From Trichaptum fuscoviolaceum (lineage: Eukaryota > Basidiomycota > Agaricomycetes > Hymenochaetales > Trichaptaceae), in NCBI GenBank assembly GCA_910574455.1, contig CAJSYZ010000011.1:3518941-3582940 (forward strand): a stretch of 64,000 nt of DNA. The letters are read 5' to 3'. The stretch's first letter is position 1. Every line of letters starts with the position of its first letter. The notes under the pieces are model-generated. The model made no database searches. It saw nothing but the letters and a program-made list of their open reading frames with translations, and was not told the DNA's origin. Shown here in pieces: positions 43,818 to 56,900 of the stretch. A program made the position numbers and the translations under genes.

Positions 43818-44757
43818 ATGTCTACATCCCCAACGCCCTCCGCGGACGAGAAATCCGAGTTCCTGCTCAGCTGCCGGTACGGTGAGCTTGACGACGTCCG
43901 CCAGTTCGTCGACACCTACGGCGTGCGCACCGCGCTGCTCGACGTGCACGACGACAACGACAACACGCCGCTGCACATGGTCGCCGCCAACGGGCATGAC
44001 GGTGAGTTGTGTCCTCTCCATCTCCTCTCTTCGTGCCCTTTCGCTGCATTGTATCGATTGTGTGATTATGCGTGGAGTAAACTCATTATGACCAAGCCCT
44101 ACAGACGTCCTCGCCTTCCTGCTCTCCAGCATCCCCTCCGAGCCCAATTCCATCCCCTCCCCTCCCGCCGGCGAGCAACATCCCCCTCCCAATAGCCCTA
44201 CCGCACTCCCAACTCAAAGCCTAGCGCACCAAATCCTCCGCGCGCAAAACACCTCCGGCTCGACGCCCCTGCACTGGGCCGCGCTCAACGCACAGCTCCC
44301 CATCGTCCAGGCCCTCGTCGCCTTCCGTCCTTCCCCTCTCACTTCCCCGCACACGCACTCGACCGACAGCGCTCCGGTAGGCCTGGGCGCAGACCTCCTC
44401 GACGTCAAGAACGCCGCGGGCCTGACGCCGCTGGGCGAGGCGGAGCGCGCTGGCTGGGCGGACGGCGCGCGCTGGATCGTCGGCGTCATGAACCTGCACC
44501 CAGCATCCTCGTCCACGCCTGCAGACGACGGGGCGGGAGGTGGTGGTGGTGGCAAGGAGGCTGAAGGAGAAGGCGGAGAAGATGCGGAAGGAGGCGAGGA
44601 CGGAGAGGACGTGGAGGCCATCGAGGTGGAGATTGAGGATGCCGACGGCGGGATCGCAAAGATGAGCCTCTCCGCCAAGGATCTGCATCAGTCTGAGACC
44701 CCGCCTCCTCCCCACACCTCCACAGGGAGCCCGACTCCCCTGGGCGCGGCTTCATAA
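43818..44757 (+). CDS. Ankyrin repeat protein, YAR1-like
   Basis: Two exons (43818-44001 and 44105-44757) give 278 residues. Ankyrin repeats: ADEKSEFLLSCRYGELDDVR, then NTPLHMVAANGHDDVLAFLL across the intron, a long Pro/Ser insert, then STPLHWAALNAQLPIVQALV and LTPLGEAERAGW. The C-terminus is Gly/Glu-rich with VEAIEVEIEDADGG. Yeast Yar1 is a small ankyrin chaperone that protects ribosomal protein Rps3 before its assembly into the 40S subunit; the repeat number and acidic tail fit an orthologue, though ankyrin similarity alone is not decisive. Confidence 0.78.
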
Positions 44758-45234
44758 CGTTACCTACCTTGTGCAGCCTTGCCTCAACACAATGCAACTT
44801 TATATACGCGGTACGTCGTTTTTTACATAACCTCTAGCTTCAAGTCCGATTCTGACTTGCATTCTTTTATTCTTAAAGCTAGAGTATTGTTTTACGCCTC
44901 TGCATCGTCACCCGTTACTAGTAGATTAACAACACATGTTTGAAGATATGCATATAGAAAAAAAAACGACCTGTTGATCATACGATCTACATGCAGTATT
45001 TCGCGACGTAGTTAATTACTTTGCTTTCAAATACAGTGTGCCAAATTAGTGATGCACCAAGATGGACACAGCAAGATCAATGCGGTTGTGAGCAGGGATG
45101 AGGCCCAGCAGATACATAATTGCATTGGGCTACCGAAACATGGCAGTGCGAAGAAGTCGCGGGTGAGGAGAGGAAACTTACTTATCGAAATGCGTTACGG
45201 TGTGTTTCGTTTCTGATCAAGTAGTTAAGTCGCT

Positions 45235-45276
45235 TGCCAGTGGCGACATTCCATTCGTGTATATGAAGCACTGGCA
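45235..45276. repeat. Inverted repeat with TGCCAGTG/CACTGGCA arms
   Basis: Arms at 45235-45242 and 45269-45276, 26-bp spacer. Confidence 0.6.
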
Positions 45277-45640
45277 GTCGCCAATCCACTTTGAGGTCTT
45301 GATACTAAAATGCCAAGTTCCATGAAGCTGACTAGCGAAAGAATAGATCATGCCTTTCAGAGATTTCTGCGACAACTTGAACTTGAACGCGCTGCGGAGT
45401 TTCAACTCGAAAAGTCAGCTTTGACACTGGCACTGGGACGCGTCCGAGTCGCGTCGAACAAGTCCCGACTCTCTCTCTCTCCTTCTCTGGCACCCCATCC
45501 TCCATCCATTGTGCCCAACAACCATCAACCCACTAGGTGGCTTTAAGACTTCCGCATTCTTATTCTTGATGGTTCCTTTTTTCATTTTAGTTTTATTTTC
45601 TTATCTTTTGCTAATGATTTACTAGTGTGCCACCCGGGTG

Positions 45641-45678
45641 TGCCAGTGACTGTATGCTGTGCATACTACACACTGGCA
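45641..45678. repeat. Inverted repeat with TGCCAGTG/CACTGGCA arms
   Basis: Arms at 45641-45648 and 45671-45678; the internal GTATGC and GCATAC extend the hairpin. Confidence 0.65.
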
Positions 45679-46273
45679 GTCGGGTACGGACCTGCTCTAA
45701 ACAATGCCGACACAGCTGTTAACAATCTCATCGACGTTGCACGAGATCAGTCGGGCAAGAAGTATATGATAGAGCACTACGCTACGCGTTTCCCACCAAT
45801 GCCCTTGATATCGAGCCATTTCTGGTCATACTTACAGGCGAGTCTCTACATATCTTAGGCGAGCATGAATAACGACAACATTTCCCTGCAGTTCTCACAA
45901 GCCTGATGAGTCAAAAGACTCAGAAATCGGGTTACAGTATGAATACATAAATATACAAAGGAGACAAAGAATCATCTGTACGGAGTCAAACGTACAGTGT
46001 TCAAGCTCAAGACAGTCAGAGTTTGCAGCTGCCACAGCAAACAATATATGGTACTTGCATGAATGGATGGACCGAGAACTCTAGCGGAACGAACACGACT
46101 GCTACGACCGAGTTGGCCTCGTCCTCTCATTCATTGCTTTTTGATTTCAAGTTTTTCCACAACCGAACTCGAACTCGCGGGCGGGCGGTCGATAATCCAG
46201 TAGATGATTCGTTTTGACCGCCACTGCACACACAGAAAAGACGCCCCCCATCAACCCCATCGGCGCTCGGCGC

Positions 46274-48389
46274 TCACCAACTCCTGACCATGCCCAGCTC
46301 CAACTCGGACTCCTCCTCGACCATCGCGCTGCGCAGGTCGGACATCCGCCAGTAGCTCATCCGCTCGTCCTGCTCGTCCCCGCTGTCCACTCTGTTCCGT
46401 GTCATCCCAACCCGTCATCGCATCATCCATTATCGATCATCGAGTCGAGTCGACAAAGTCCAATAAAAAGTAAAACCGACACAAAGCAAAAACCAAAGAG
46501 ACAAGATGAGCGACCACCGAAGCATACAACGAAAACAGCAGAAAAGCTTCAGCTTACCTCGGACTGTAGAACGATATCGGCTGGCTCTGTCCATGCCCAT
46601 GGCCCATGCCCTGCACCTGACCGAGCCCAATGCCTTTCCCCACACGCGGCATCGCCATCGCGACTTGCGACGGCACGGTCATCATCGACGGCGGGCACGA
46701 CTGTGGCTGCGGGTGGTCATGGTCAAGTCCGTGGTCCACGTCCATCCCCGCCCCCATCCCTACGCCTGCACCCCCGAGCTCGCCTGCACCAGGGACAGAC
46801 GACGCCGGCGTCGACACGGAGAAGTCGTCGTCGATGTTATCGTGCAGCCACCCGCCCAGCGTCGCCCCTCCCCCCACCCCCGCGCCAGACCCCGCGCCGG
46901 ATGCAGAGGGGCCGCTGACGAGGTCCGTGTTGAGCCGGAGGGTGTATGGGCGGCCACGGATGTGCACCATGTCTGCCATGTCGTATGGGTCGTATGGGTC
47001 GGGCTCGAGGTGAGGTTGCTGCTGCTGTTGGTGGTAGTGCGAGTGAGACTGCTGCTGCTGTTGGTGATGCTGGTGCTGCATTTGTGCATGCGCCTGCTGG
47101 TGCTGACTCTGCTGTTGCGCGGGCGCATACGATTGCTGTTGCTGCTGCGGCTGTGGCAGGTACCTTGCTGGCAGAGTCACCGGACTCATCACCTTACGCC
47201 CATGCGGGTCGAACAGCGGTATCGAGCCTGACGGGACCCACCCGCCCGCATACGACGACCCCGTCCCCGTCCCTGACACCGCCGCAGCATGCGACGTCGG
47301 GCTCACGCTCAGGCTCGCTACATGGATCGGGGGGCCGGGGCGCGGGAAGTCCGAGATGCTCGATGAGGAGGACGAGGAGGACGCCGTGCTCCCCCGTCCC
47401 CCGGACCCACCGGGGTACGAGGGCACGAGCTCGGGCGTCGGCGGGAACTGGCTCGTGTATCCGTGCCCTTGCCCGCCATGATGTTGTCCCTGCTGCTGCT
47501 GGTGTTGATTTTGCTGATGTTGCTGATGCTGTTGATGCTGATGCTGTTGTTGACCGAGGCGCTGCGACTGCGACTGCGACTGCTGGCGCGCCTGCGCGTA
47601 CGCCGATATCGGCACCAACGACACAGGCGGCGCGTGTCCGTGCGCATGTCGGGGCTGGTGCGTCTGCGCGTTCGGGTGCGCCGCGGGAGGCCCGAACTGT
47701 CCCTGTCCTTGTCCCGGGCGTCCGAAGTCGAGCTGCGCACGCGAGGAAGTCATCGTCGTCGGGGCGGGGTCCACCGCCATCTGCATGCTCATGCCCATCT
47801 CTGCGCTCGACGGCCACGCGGGCTGCGGCTGGCGCTCCGCCCTTGGCGTCGACGCGTCGCGGTCCCCATTATGGTCGCCCCCGCTCCCAGTGTATGCGAG
47901 CGGGAAGGGGTGTGTCCCCGCATGCACGTCGTCGAGCTGCGATTGGCATTCGGAGGAGAGAGGGAGGGCGCGCGAAAAGGCAAGGATAGAAAACGGGCAA
48001 AGCGTATGAGGAGTCAGGACGGCGATGAGGAAGAGATAGAGGAATGAGGGCGGGAAAAGGGATCACGCCTTCTTTTCAGCCTAATTTATCCACTGACGTG
48101 CTCGACGGCGGAGGGTGGGATGGACTCACGTAGTCGAACTGCTCTCCGTTCACCTTCATCATGGCTGGCTCGAGCTCCTTCAGCTTTCGCAGCAGCCGCA
48201 GCGTCCGCTTGTGCACATCAGCGGGTTCTGGCGATCGGAAGTCCACTAAAAAAAACCAAGAATAATGTTTTGGTCAGAGGCAAATTAATAGAACAAAGAG
48301 CACTCACCTCCATATTTACCAGACACCTCACGTTTCGCGTTGAGGTCGGCCGAATACTCGAGCCAGGCATCGAAAGTGTGACTCGGCAT
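46274..48389 (-). CDS. Gln/His-rich low-complexity protein
   Basis: Not recognised. Exons 48389-48308, 48245-48130, 47936-46558 and 46391-46274 keep frame and give 564 residues. The first 70 residues look folded and helical (HTFDAWLEYSADLNAKREVS, then HKRTLRLLRKLKELEPAMMK). The middle has long Gln/His tracts (QQQHQHQQHQQHQQNQ and others), a run of Ser, and Gly/Ala-rich stretches. The C-terminal exon is acidic and compact (DEQDERMSYWRMSDLRSAMV), suggesting a conserved motif. Prion-like Gln tracts are common in transcriptional regulators and RNA-binding proteins; no DNA- or RNA-binding domain is seen. Several long frames on the opposite strand come from GC-rich composition. Confidence 0.72.
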
Positions 48390-50970
48390 TGTCGGATTTC
48401 AACTTCTCTTGGTTTTTTTTTTCTTTCGCTAGTGATCGTCTCGCCGGCGGCTGCGGGGGTCGACGTCGATCTCGATTTTCCTCGGGGGTGTCGTTCGATA
48501 AGGTGTGTGGAGTTTCTACGGGCGACGCAAATCCCTTTAGCGTCCGGCTTATAAGGTTTCTCCCTCTCGACCGCTTCGCCTAGAAATGGCGAACGGAAGC
48601 AAATAAGTAGTGGAGGGTCCTGGAAGAGGCCTAGGAGATCGCGCGTTACCAAGGGTGCAGATAGCGTCAGAGGCAGAACCAGAGACTGAGAAGGGGCCCT
48701 GTTGCGCGCGGGTGCTGGCGACTTTATGGGCTCTCGGACGCAGCTGGCAAGAGTACGCGAGGCACTCAAACAAGGGCTACGAACTAAGATAACCGATAGA
48801 GATTACACTTATACGTATACGTGTTCTGTATACAGAGAGCGGTGGGTGTATACTGGCGATACGCTGATAGGAAAGGCGCGGGCAGGGTGGTCCTTGGGCA
48901 GATAAAGCCAGAGTCTGAGACAGGTTGCGAAAGATAAGGCGCCTTGAATGTGATAGTAAGTAGTACTACCGCAAGATTCGGATAAGAAGAGAGTATAAGC
49001 TTTCGAGATACGAGGTGGCTTTCGCCCAGCTGTCTGCCTCCCCGTCTTTTATTAATATCAGTACATCCTTCAGAGCCAAAGCCATTTAAGCACGACTTGC
49101 TTGGACACACGCACATGCTCGAGGCTGCAAAATTTGTTGAATGGTCAACTTGCGTCAGAGTCGAAGAAGAGCACGTTCGCCGGATATACACTGGCATGAC
49201 ACGTCCTATTTTCGGGTCGCGCCTAATCGCCCAGATAAGCCGGCCTCGGCATTCATTTCCTCACACCGACGGAAGTAAAATAAAAGTCACAAGAGCTCTA
49301 CGTAACCGTAACCTGCCCGCTTTTTTCCGAGTCAGCTCTTATCGTCTTGCTCGCTTTCTCCTTACTCTGCGCGCCAAAGGATTCGTAAAGATACGCCCGA
49401 GCATAACCCTTGTTTTATTACTTGCTTTTCTCCGAGCGCAGATACATACTATGTGATGGACAAATCATCCCAATACGGCTGCGGCAGGCTGAGACTGCCG
49501 GGAATCGGATCCGTCCGTTGCGATTGGGCTCTCAAATGGCGCGTTCCGCGAAGGATGGCGCTCACTATGAACGTTTGTCGTCGCCCGAAAGGCGCCATCA
49601 GACACACTGGTGCGCAAAGACGTAAGAAAAGCAGTTAGCAACAGTGGTTGTTTGCATTGAGAAATTCGCTTCATTTCTGTGGAGATGAGAGACAGATGCG
49701 AACCTACTACAAAGGCCCATACGACTCGATGTTAATGACACCTGAGCATTGAAGGACCACTTACGTGTAGCACCGCTCATACGCCATTCAATGGAAGGTT
49801 GACGATAGTTGAGGTCCGAATGACCAAATTTACATTATAAATAATACTGGACCTTTAGAATCAAAGCTCATATAAGGCTTTGAGTAGGAACTGAAAACGC
49901 ATAGCTTCTCCGTCTCTACAACACACTGGCAGTCGCACATGGAGACATGAACGATTGTACTTCATTGATGAATCTTCGTGAGATGTACCAGTGCCGAGAT
50001 GCCGTGACAGTGCCGTGGTCGGCTGGCAGGCTTCCTCATGACTCGGATTGGCGCCGCGCCATGGAAATTTAGCCCGTCCATTTTCACTCTTTACTACCTC
50101 CGTCTGTGGACCAAAAACTAACGAGATGTCTTGCGATAGGAAATCCGTGAACGGCCCCCTTCCATTCCACGGCAACGGTATAGGTATATAAGAAAATTCT
50201 ACCGCAGGTTGCTTCGCAAAGGTACACATGTAACTTAGTAGCCTGAGTACTAACACTGGGTATATATAACTTGAAAGGTGTGTGGTCGACTCAGAGGATC
50301 TTTCTGATAATGCCACTTGCCGTACCTATCATAGCATCGTGTGTTTAAAGGGACGAGGGAGAGTTCCTTCGCCTCGGGTCCCACCGGTGAGGGTTTCGTA
50401 CAGACTATACATGTACATAGATGGGTCGTGTACTATTTTTGAGGTGTAGCACCTGCAAATAGCGGGAAGCATTCAAGAATAGAAATCTATCTTTCAGCCG
50501 ACGAAGTCCGACGACGATAACGTCCACGGTTTCGAACGTAGCGGTGATGATTCGAATGACATGAATAAGGTGGGGTTATAAGGAGTCTTGACTTGACATA
50601 TAGTTGTCATTCTATGCCGCAAGCTGTGAGCCTGAGAGAGAAGACTTCAATAGAGCCCTTCGCCGAAGACGATTAGTTGCTGTACGAGGTTCTATGTAAT
50701 AGTTGTATCCTGCAGTCACCTGAAACCAGAAGCAGAGAAGGCGACAAGAGCATACATGTACATGCCCGGGTTCAGTCTATGCGGTTTTGCGTCTTCGTTT
50801 CCTTGGTACAGCCAACCCCATAAAATCGTCAAACCATACCACCTTGCATCCTTTCAGTGTGCCCAACAGCGGAAGAAATGCAAGAAGATCCATGATAGTA
50901 GAAGAACAATGCTCTGTCTTTAGTACATGCGAATCTATGTCTCTGAAAAGCCGAACTCCGGCCGATACCC
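48390..50970. other. 2.6-kb intergenic region
   Basis: No gene supported; frames are short or overlap on both strands. It holds the promoter of the Gln/His-rich gene and the 3' flank of GCN1. CACTGGCA occurs at 49189 and 49924. Confidence 0.45.
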
Positions 50971-53900
50971 TCATTCATAGCAGTCGAGCGCAACCAATAA
51001 TTCCTTCGCCTCCCGCGCCGGGCGAGAAACTGACGGTCTGTCGGCAGCGATGCTCTTCTTCACCCTCAGCGCGATGCTTTGGATGATGCCTAGCTTCTCG
51101 AAGACGTTTTGCTCGTTCGGAATGCCGTCGTCTTCGGTTGACAACGCAGCTAAGATGGCGTGTGATGCCAGAGCCGATGGTTCCCCCGAGAGGAGGAACG
51201 TACTAGCGCATTCATGGATGAGTTTTACTCCAAAATGTTAGTTGGTAGTAAACTACTCACTCTATTACAGGCTTGACTAACTCTGGGAACTGTGATAGTG
51301 CCGCGAAAAGAGACGCAATGGCTTGTGCGTAGTGATCTGTTTGAAGGGTTAATACTAAGCGTTTTTTTGTCGAGCACGAAGGAGAATTCCTGGCTTACCA
51401 TCACGAGAATCCTTGAATGCATCGGAGACTAACTCTACACAAGCGTCCCTGGCCTTTTCGCCCATGTTCGAACCGGCGCTCCTCACCACACACGCCAACG
51501 CATTGACATGGCTCGCAGCAATCGCATCGTCCTCCGTCTTCGCACCAGCAATCAGCTCCGTCACTACCGGGTCGACACGCGGCTGGGACTTCATCAAGCT
51601 CCCCAGCGCGCTCGCCGCCCTGTTCCGCACGGCCAGACTGCTCGGGTCCGACGTCGCCTTGACGAACGTGCGCTGCAGCTGCGGGAAGAACGGCTTCACG
51701 AACGCCGGGATCGTGTCCAGCATCGTCGCCAGCGCACTTAGAATCGCGCTCTTCACACCTGGCGGGTACGCCGTCGCTTGCGCGGCGACGCGGATCAGCG
51801 GGCCCGTGAGCTGCACGACGTACGGCTTGAGCGCGCTCTCTTCCGTGCGCGTCACGAGGTCGCCGATCGCGTATGCCGCGTTCTCGCGCTGCTCGTTGCT
51901 GCCCGTCGTCAGGCCCGCGATGACGATCGGCACCATGGGGGCGATTCCTTTTGGCAGGCTGAAACCAGGCACATGGCGCCCCGGCGCGCCTGTCGACTCG
52001 ATTGTCCGTCGAAGCGTGACAACCAGGGGCTCGAGCTCGTCCTTCGGTACGGATTTGACAAAGGCATCAAAGGCTTGCCATGCTGCTGTGTGTACGACCA
52101 CTTCCGAATCGTCCATCAGGGAAACAAGTTGTCTGATCCAGTCGACACGATAGAGAGAATCGTCCAGGCTGCTCTCTTCGCAGAAGGAGCCGAACAATTT
52201 GCAGGCACTTGCACGTCTTGTGGGGTTTCCTGACTTGAGCCTATGAACAAAGGTGGAGATAAAGTCAGAACACTATCGCATCAATGATGAAGACATTCCC
52301 ACCAGCCCAGTAGAAGCAGCATGAGCGAGTTTAGGCCCTCCGCATCAGAAATGGAGCCAAGCAGAGCATTTATGGCTTCCTCAATGGCGGAAGAAAGTTC
52401 TTCGTCCTGAGGTTCCTCCATATTGTTAACCAAAGCGCCAAGAACTTGAGTCAAGCGCTTGCTGAGTGCATTGCCTGCGACTGTGACCAGCGATGCAAGT
52501 GCGCGGGCATTGAAGACAGTCATCGGCGTTGAGATTAAGGTAGGAATAAGCACGGGGAACACAGAGTTTGCGCGAACCTTCAAAAATTCATATCATGCTC
52601 AGTAAGCTTAAAATGAAGATAGGTCAAGGTCACATACATTCATGACTTCCTTAAGGGCTTGTAACGCAGTGCCTGAACTCTCGCCCGGTTGACGAAGAGC
52701 CTCGAGTAAGGTTGGGATCGTCTGGTCGATAGCTCTAGCTCCCAAGTGTTCTTGTAGGCCATCAAAGGCCTTTGCAGCGGCAGAACGGACATTAGCCTCG
52801 TCGTCCACCAGAGCAGTACGAACTGTAGCAACGATATCATCATCGTACCCTTCACGCTGAGTTTCGGTCGCGTTTTCCCTATTATTATTGTTAGTTTCAT
52901 TAATAACGTACTCGATGCCCAACATATTAGAATGCCCTTACATGATCTCGCACATTGCCAGGCACACGCCTTCCCTTGTTCTGCTATCAGGAGAGGTGGC
53001 TTTCGACCGAAGGCTAGTGATAATCTCTCCCAAGATTCGTTCACCGAACTTTCTGCATAGTTCACCTATAGTACGCGAAGCAGTCTAAAGGGAGGTAGTA
53101 TCTTCAGCAAAATATACAAAGTTGAGACATTATGCATATATACCTCCTGCGACTCGCTACTGTCCTCGTCCACGAGGAGCGAAATAAGGAGCGTAACAAG
53201 CTCAGGCAGAAGCTCGCGCACTGAAATAAACGTGTTAGCACCATTTAAGCACAAGGAAAAGAGAACAGTACCAGTCCTTGGTGTGTTGTGAACCAATGCC
53301 TTCCAGATATGAATGGCAGATTGGCGAACAACGCTAACTGCATCCTGTCGGACAACGTAGAGAGCAGAGAGCACACGATCTCTCCGCTCCTTTCCGAGAG
53401 CATCGGTAAGAGCTTTACGAGAAGATTCAACCGCGGTAATCTCCACTTCATCTTCTGATACCTCCGCTTTGCCGCTGATACCAGATACTTTGAACAGGAG
53501 TTCACCGACAAGCGTGATTGAAGAGTGCTATATGTTCGTTAGATAATGGTGCAATAAAGAAGGAAGAGATCATGCATACTCTAATTCTCCAGCTTGAATC
53601 GAACATTCCACGTTCAAGCTCTGGAAGAAGCAAGTCGATGGCTCTACTTGAGTAGTTCGTGATTATCATGCGACCAGCACGCATGGCGGCCTCCCGGACG
53701 TATTCTTCGGAGTCCGATAGTCCAGAAAGGATAGGCGGAACGATCTTTGTGAGATGTGGCTGGAACCTCGCTCCGAAAGTAGCAGGAAGGTAGACAAGGA
53801 GAGACATGAAACCTTCCCTAACTGTGCTCCTTGGAGACTGAGCGTTTGAGACGATGTCCGGAAGTAAAGCTTCAAGACGTTCCATTCCAAGTCCAGCAAG

Positions 53901-56900
53901 GACTTCGCTGAGGCCCTGTGCGGCACCTTGTCTGTCTACACCAGACGTATCGGTCTTGAGAGTCCGAAGGAGATTAGGAACCATATCCGGGAATTGCTCT
54001 TCTCCGAGACGCTCGATCAGAGTTCCCAACGCCTTTGCTGCTGTTGCACGAGCTTCCGGTACGGGATCGACGAGGACAACGTGGACGAGAGGAAGAAGTT
54101 TTGTTAGGTACGGAACGAAGTCCTGGGAGTCGGTGAGCGATGCAAGATTTCCGACGATCTGGGCAGCCTTCCGTTTCGTATCTGCACTTCGTTCACGGAG
54201 GCCTCTCTCGATTATAGGCATAAGCTAAGTAAAGAATGAGTCTAGTGAAATAATCGGAAGAAGAAACGACGAGAAGCGTACAAGAGCAAGTGACGGAGAA
54301 TCAATATAATGAACGAACGATGTCTTCAGGAGAGAACCAAGTGCACCTGACGTCTTTCCTGGGTCAACAAGGGCCTTGAGGAGAGTAGGAGTAAGGTTTT
54401 GGACCTCGGGATTACTGATGACCTCTCCGAACTGCTTCAGACTCTTGTTTGCGGCTGTCCTGACTTGAGTATGAGAATCCGTCATGACGCTTGTCAAACG
54501 GGGTATGACTGTAGGCAAAGACATGGAAAGCTGCTTGGGTGCACAGTAGGCCATAGTTCCAAGAAGCTCTATCGCTCCCTTCTTTGTTCTCCATTGCTTT
54601 TCTTCGAGAGCTATCAGTAGTGACGGAAGGATGCGTTTGACGCCGTAACCAGAAAGGTTAGCCATAATAACCTTGGCTGCATCTTCTGTGGCCTCACGAA
54701 CATCAGGCGACGCATCGCCAAATGATGCAAGGAGGGAAGGAAGGAGCTCAATGATGTAGGGCTCAAAGTTCCTTCCCAGCGTAGCAGACATTGTCTCAAT
54801 TGCAAAGATGGCGCCTTGACGAGGCTCGAAAGCTTTCTTGTCTTCCATTGCAGAACGCAAGCGTTCAATGACGTCGAACTCCTTAATGCCAGAAATACCC
54901 GTTCCCTTGATAATGCCAGCAAGGCCATAGGCTGCACCCCTCCTTTCGCCGTATTTCGGCGCATGAAATAGTTCTTGCAGGATTTCCTCCACAAGTTTAG
55001 GCGTCGATTTCCTGATAAACTTAACCAAAGGAGCGATACATTCCGACACTGCAACTTGGACTTGTTCCGACGGGGTCTTCAGCGAATCTTTCAGACGGGC
55101 AACGATATCGGGAATGCGGTGGTCACTTGAGTCCAAGTGTCGAGCTGTCCGACCAAGTAGAATGACCGCTGCCTCTTTTACGTAGTCGGCCGTCTCGCTT
55201 GATCCAGTGGAGGTTGCCAGGTGCTTTTCAAACGTGCTGATCAGAGCCTGTAGGTGTTTTGTCCCGTGCAGGTCTATGACTTTTGACGCAGCGCTAAGCA
55301 TCGCCGAACGCACATGAGGGTGACGATCACCCAGAGCCTCTTGTGATAGTAGGAACTCGAAGAAAGGCTCGAGAAGTTGGAGAGAGAAAACGGGTGCCAA
55401 AGCCTCAAACGACTGAGCAATCGCAAGACGAGCAGGCCAATGGTCAGTCTCTTCCAGTGTCCGAGTAATAAGAATACCCTACGAAGCATTGTCAGTATCA
55501 CTGTCAAACACGTTCTGCTTCGCTCACATAATCATCGTATTCTGGCCCAACAACCTTCGCCTTTTCGCGATAGTAATCTTGCAAGGATCTTACAATGTGT
55601 GGAACAGACTGTAGCCACTGAGAAGCAGCTTCTGTTAGCGAGAGTGCGCAGCTCGTTCGTATACTGGCGTTCTCGTGATCTACAACTTTCTTTAGTGGAT
55701 TGAAATTATAATGAAGCAACAGCTTACCAAGGTATGGTCGAAGGTCATTGAAAAATGTTTCGGGCACATCCAACCCATTGTCGTCCCATATATGCCGAGC
55801 CAAACGAGCATTTTGCTGATCATTATCATATGTAGCCACCCATAATTCGGGACACCAGTCCATGTCCGTCAGATCCAGGGCCTGAACAAAATGAGTGAGA
55901 ATTACAGGATGAAAATCAGACAAGTTTCGTACCTGTAAGCTCTGAAGGCTGGCATTTCGGACGTAACTCTCCTGAGTAAGTGTACCCTTTATAAGTACAG
56001 CTATTTCCGTTGAGGAAGCGTTCAGATGCATAGCTTCGCTCAGTGCAATGAGTGCTGAAGCGGCATCCTTCGCCTGTGCAGGGTGCTTCTGTATTACGAT
56101 CAATAGATCATTCAATGTCTGTGCCCTTGGGAATCTGATATCAGCAACTGACAGTCGATTTATGAGCTTAAACCTTCCACGTTAATGCAGCTATAAAACT
56201 TACATTCCGCTGAGTGGAATTTGACGATGTCGACAATGAGAACGATTTGCTCGGCAGTCTCTTCTTGTTCCCCTTGAGTGATGCCGCCTGCTTTGATAAC
56301 AGAAGACAGGAACGGACAAAAGTACGAGTATGAGGGTGCGTCAAAGGGCTGCTGCTCTGACAAAGTTCGTAGTCTATAAAGGACACGAAGAGCCAAAGCT
56401 AGATAGATTATCAGTTATCTCATCAATTGTATAGAAACGATACCACCTACAACTTAAAGGCTCGACTAGTAGTTCTTCTGGGACGACTGCTCCACCTTGG
56501 CATCTCAGAGTGGCGACTCCGACCCAAGTTTTAAAGGACCCAAGACGCTCGGAGCAAAACCGTCCAAGATCCTACGCCAGCATAAGATAACTTCTCAAAA
56601 AAAATGGAAATGTTCTTGAAAGCAGCTTACGATGTAGCTATCAAATGCTGTCTGTCCCAACAGCGCCGCGCCGTGCGTAATCACACCATCTAGAAACAAA
56701 CCGATCACCAAAGAGAAATACTCCGCGAATGACTCCGCCCGTGAGTCAACGATGCTTCTCACTAGGGCCAGTCCTCTCTGAGAAGTTCGATGTAATTCGT
56801 TCACATCGCGCCTTATTTCAGACTCCTTCCGTAATTGAACATTCACTAGTTCTTGCTCCTGTTTCGATAAGGTTTGTTGCGTTTTGTTCGGCTTTTTGTT

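Larger units (their letters stand above)
44758..46273. other. Intergenic region with two short hairpin repeats
   Basis: No gene supported. Two inverted repeats share the arms TGCCAGTG and CACTGGCA: 45235-45276 and 45641-45678. The second also pairs GTATGC with GCATAC inside. Confidence 0.5.

Noticed and set aside
46506..48047. Several long plus-strand frames (up to 347 codons)
   Set aside because: Antisense shadows of the Gln/His-rich exon: CAG and CAC tracts read in reverse as Leu/Val/Cys runs, without motifs.
51000..51320. Apparent frame break near the GCN1 C-terminus
   Set aside because: Using the acceptor GCGCTAG, not the nearer TTTTGGAG, restores the frame and gives a normal C-terminus.
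51413..52153. 246-codon plus-strand frame
   Set aside because: Antisense to a confident GCN1 exon with HEAT repeats.
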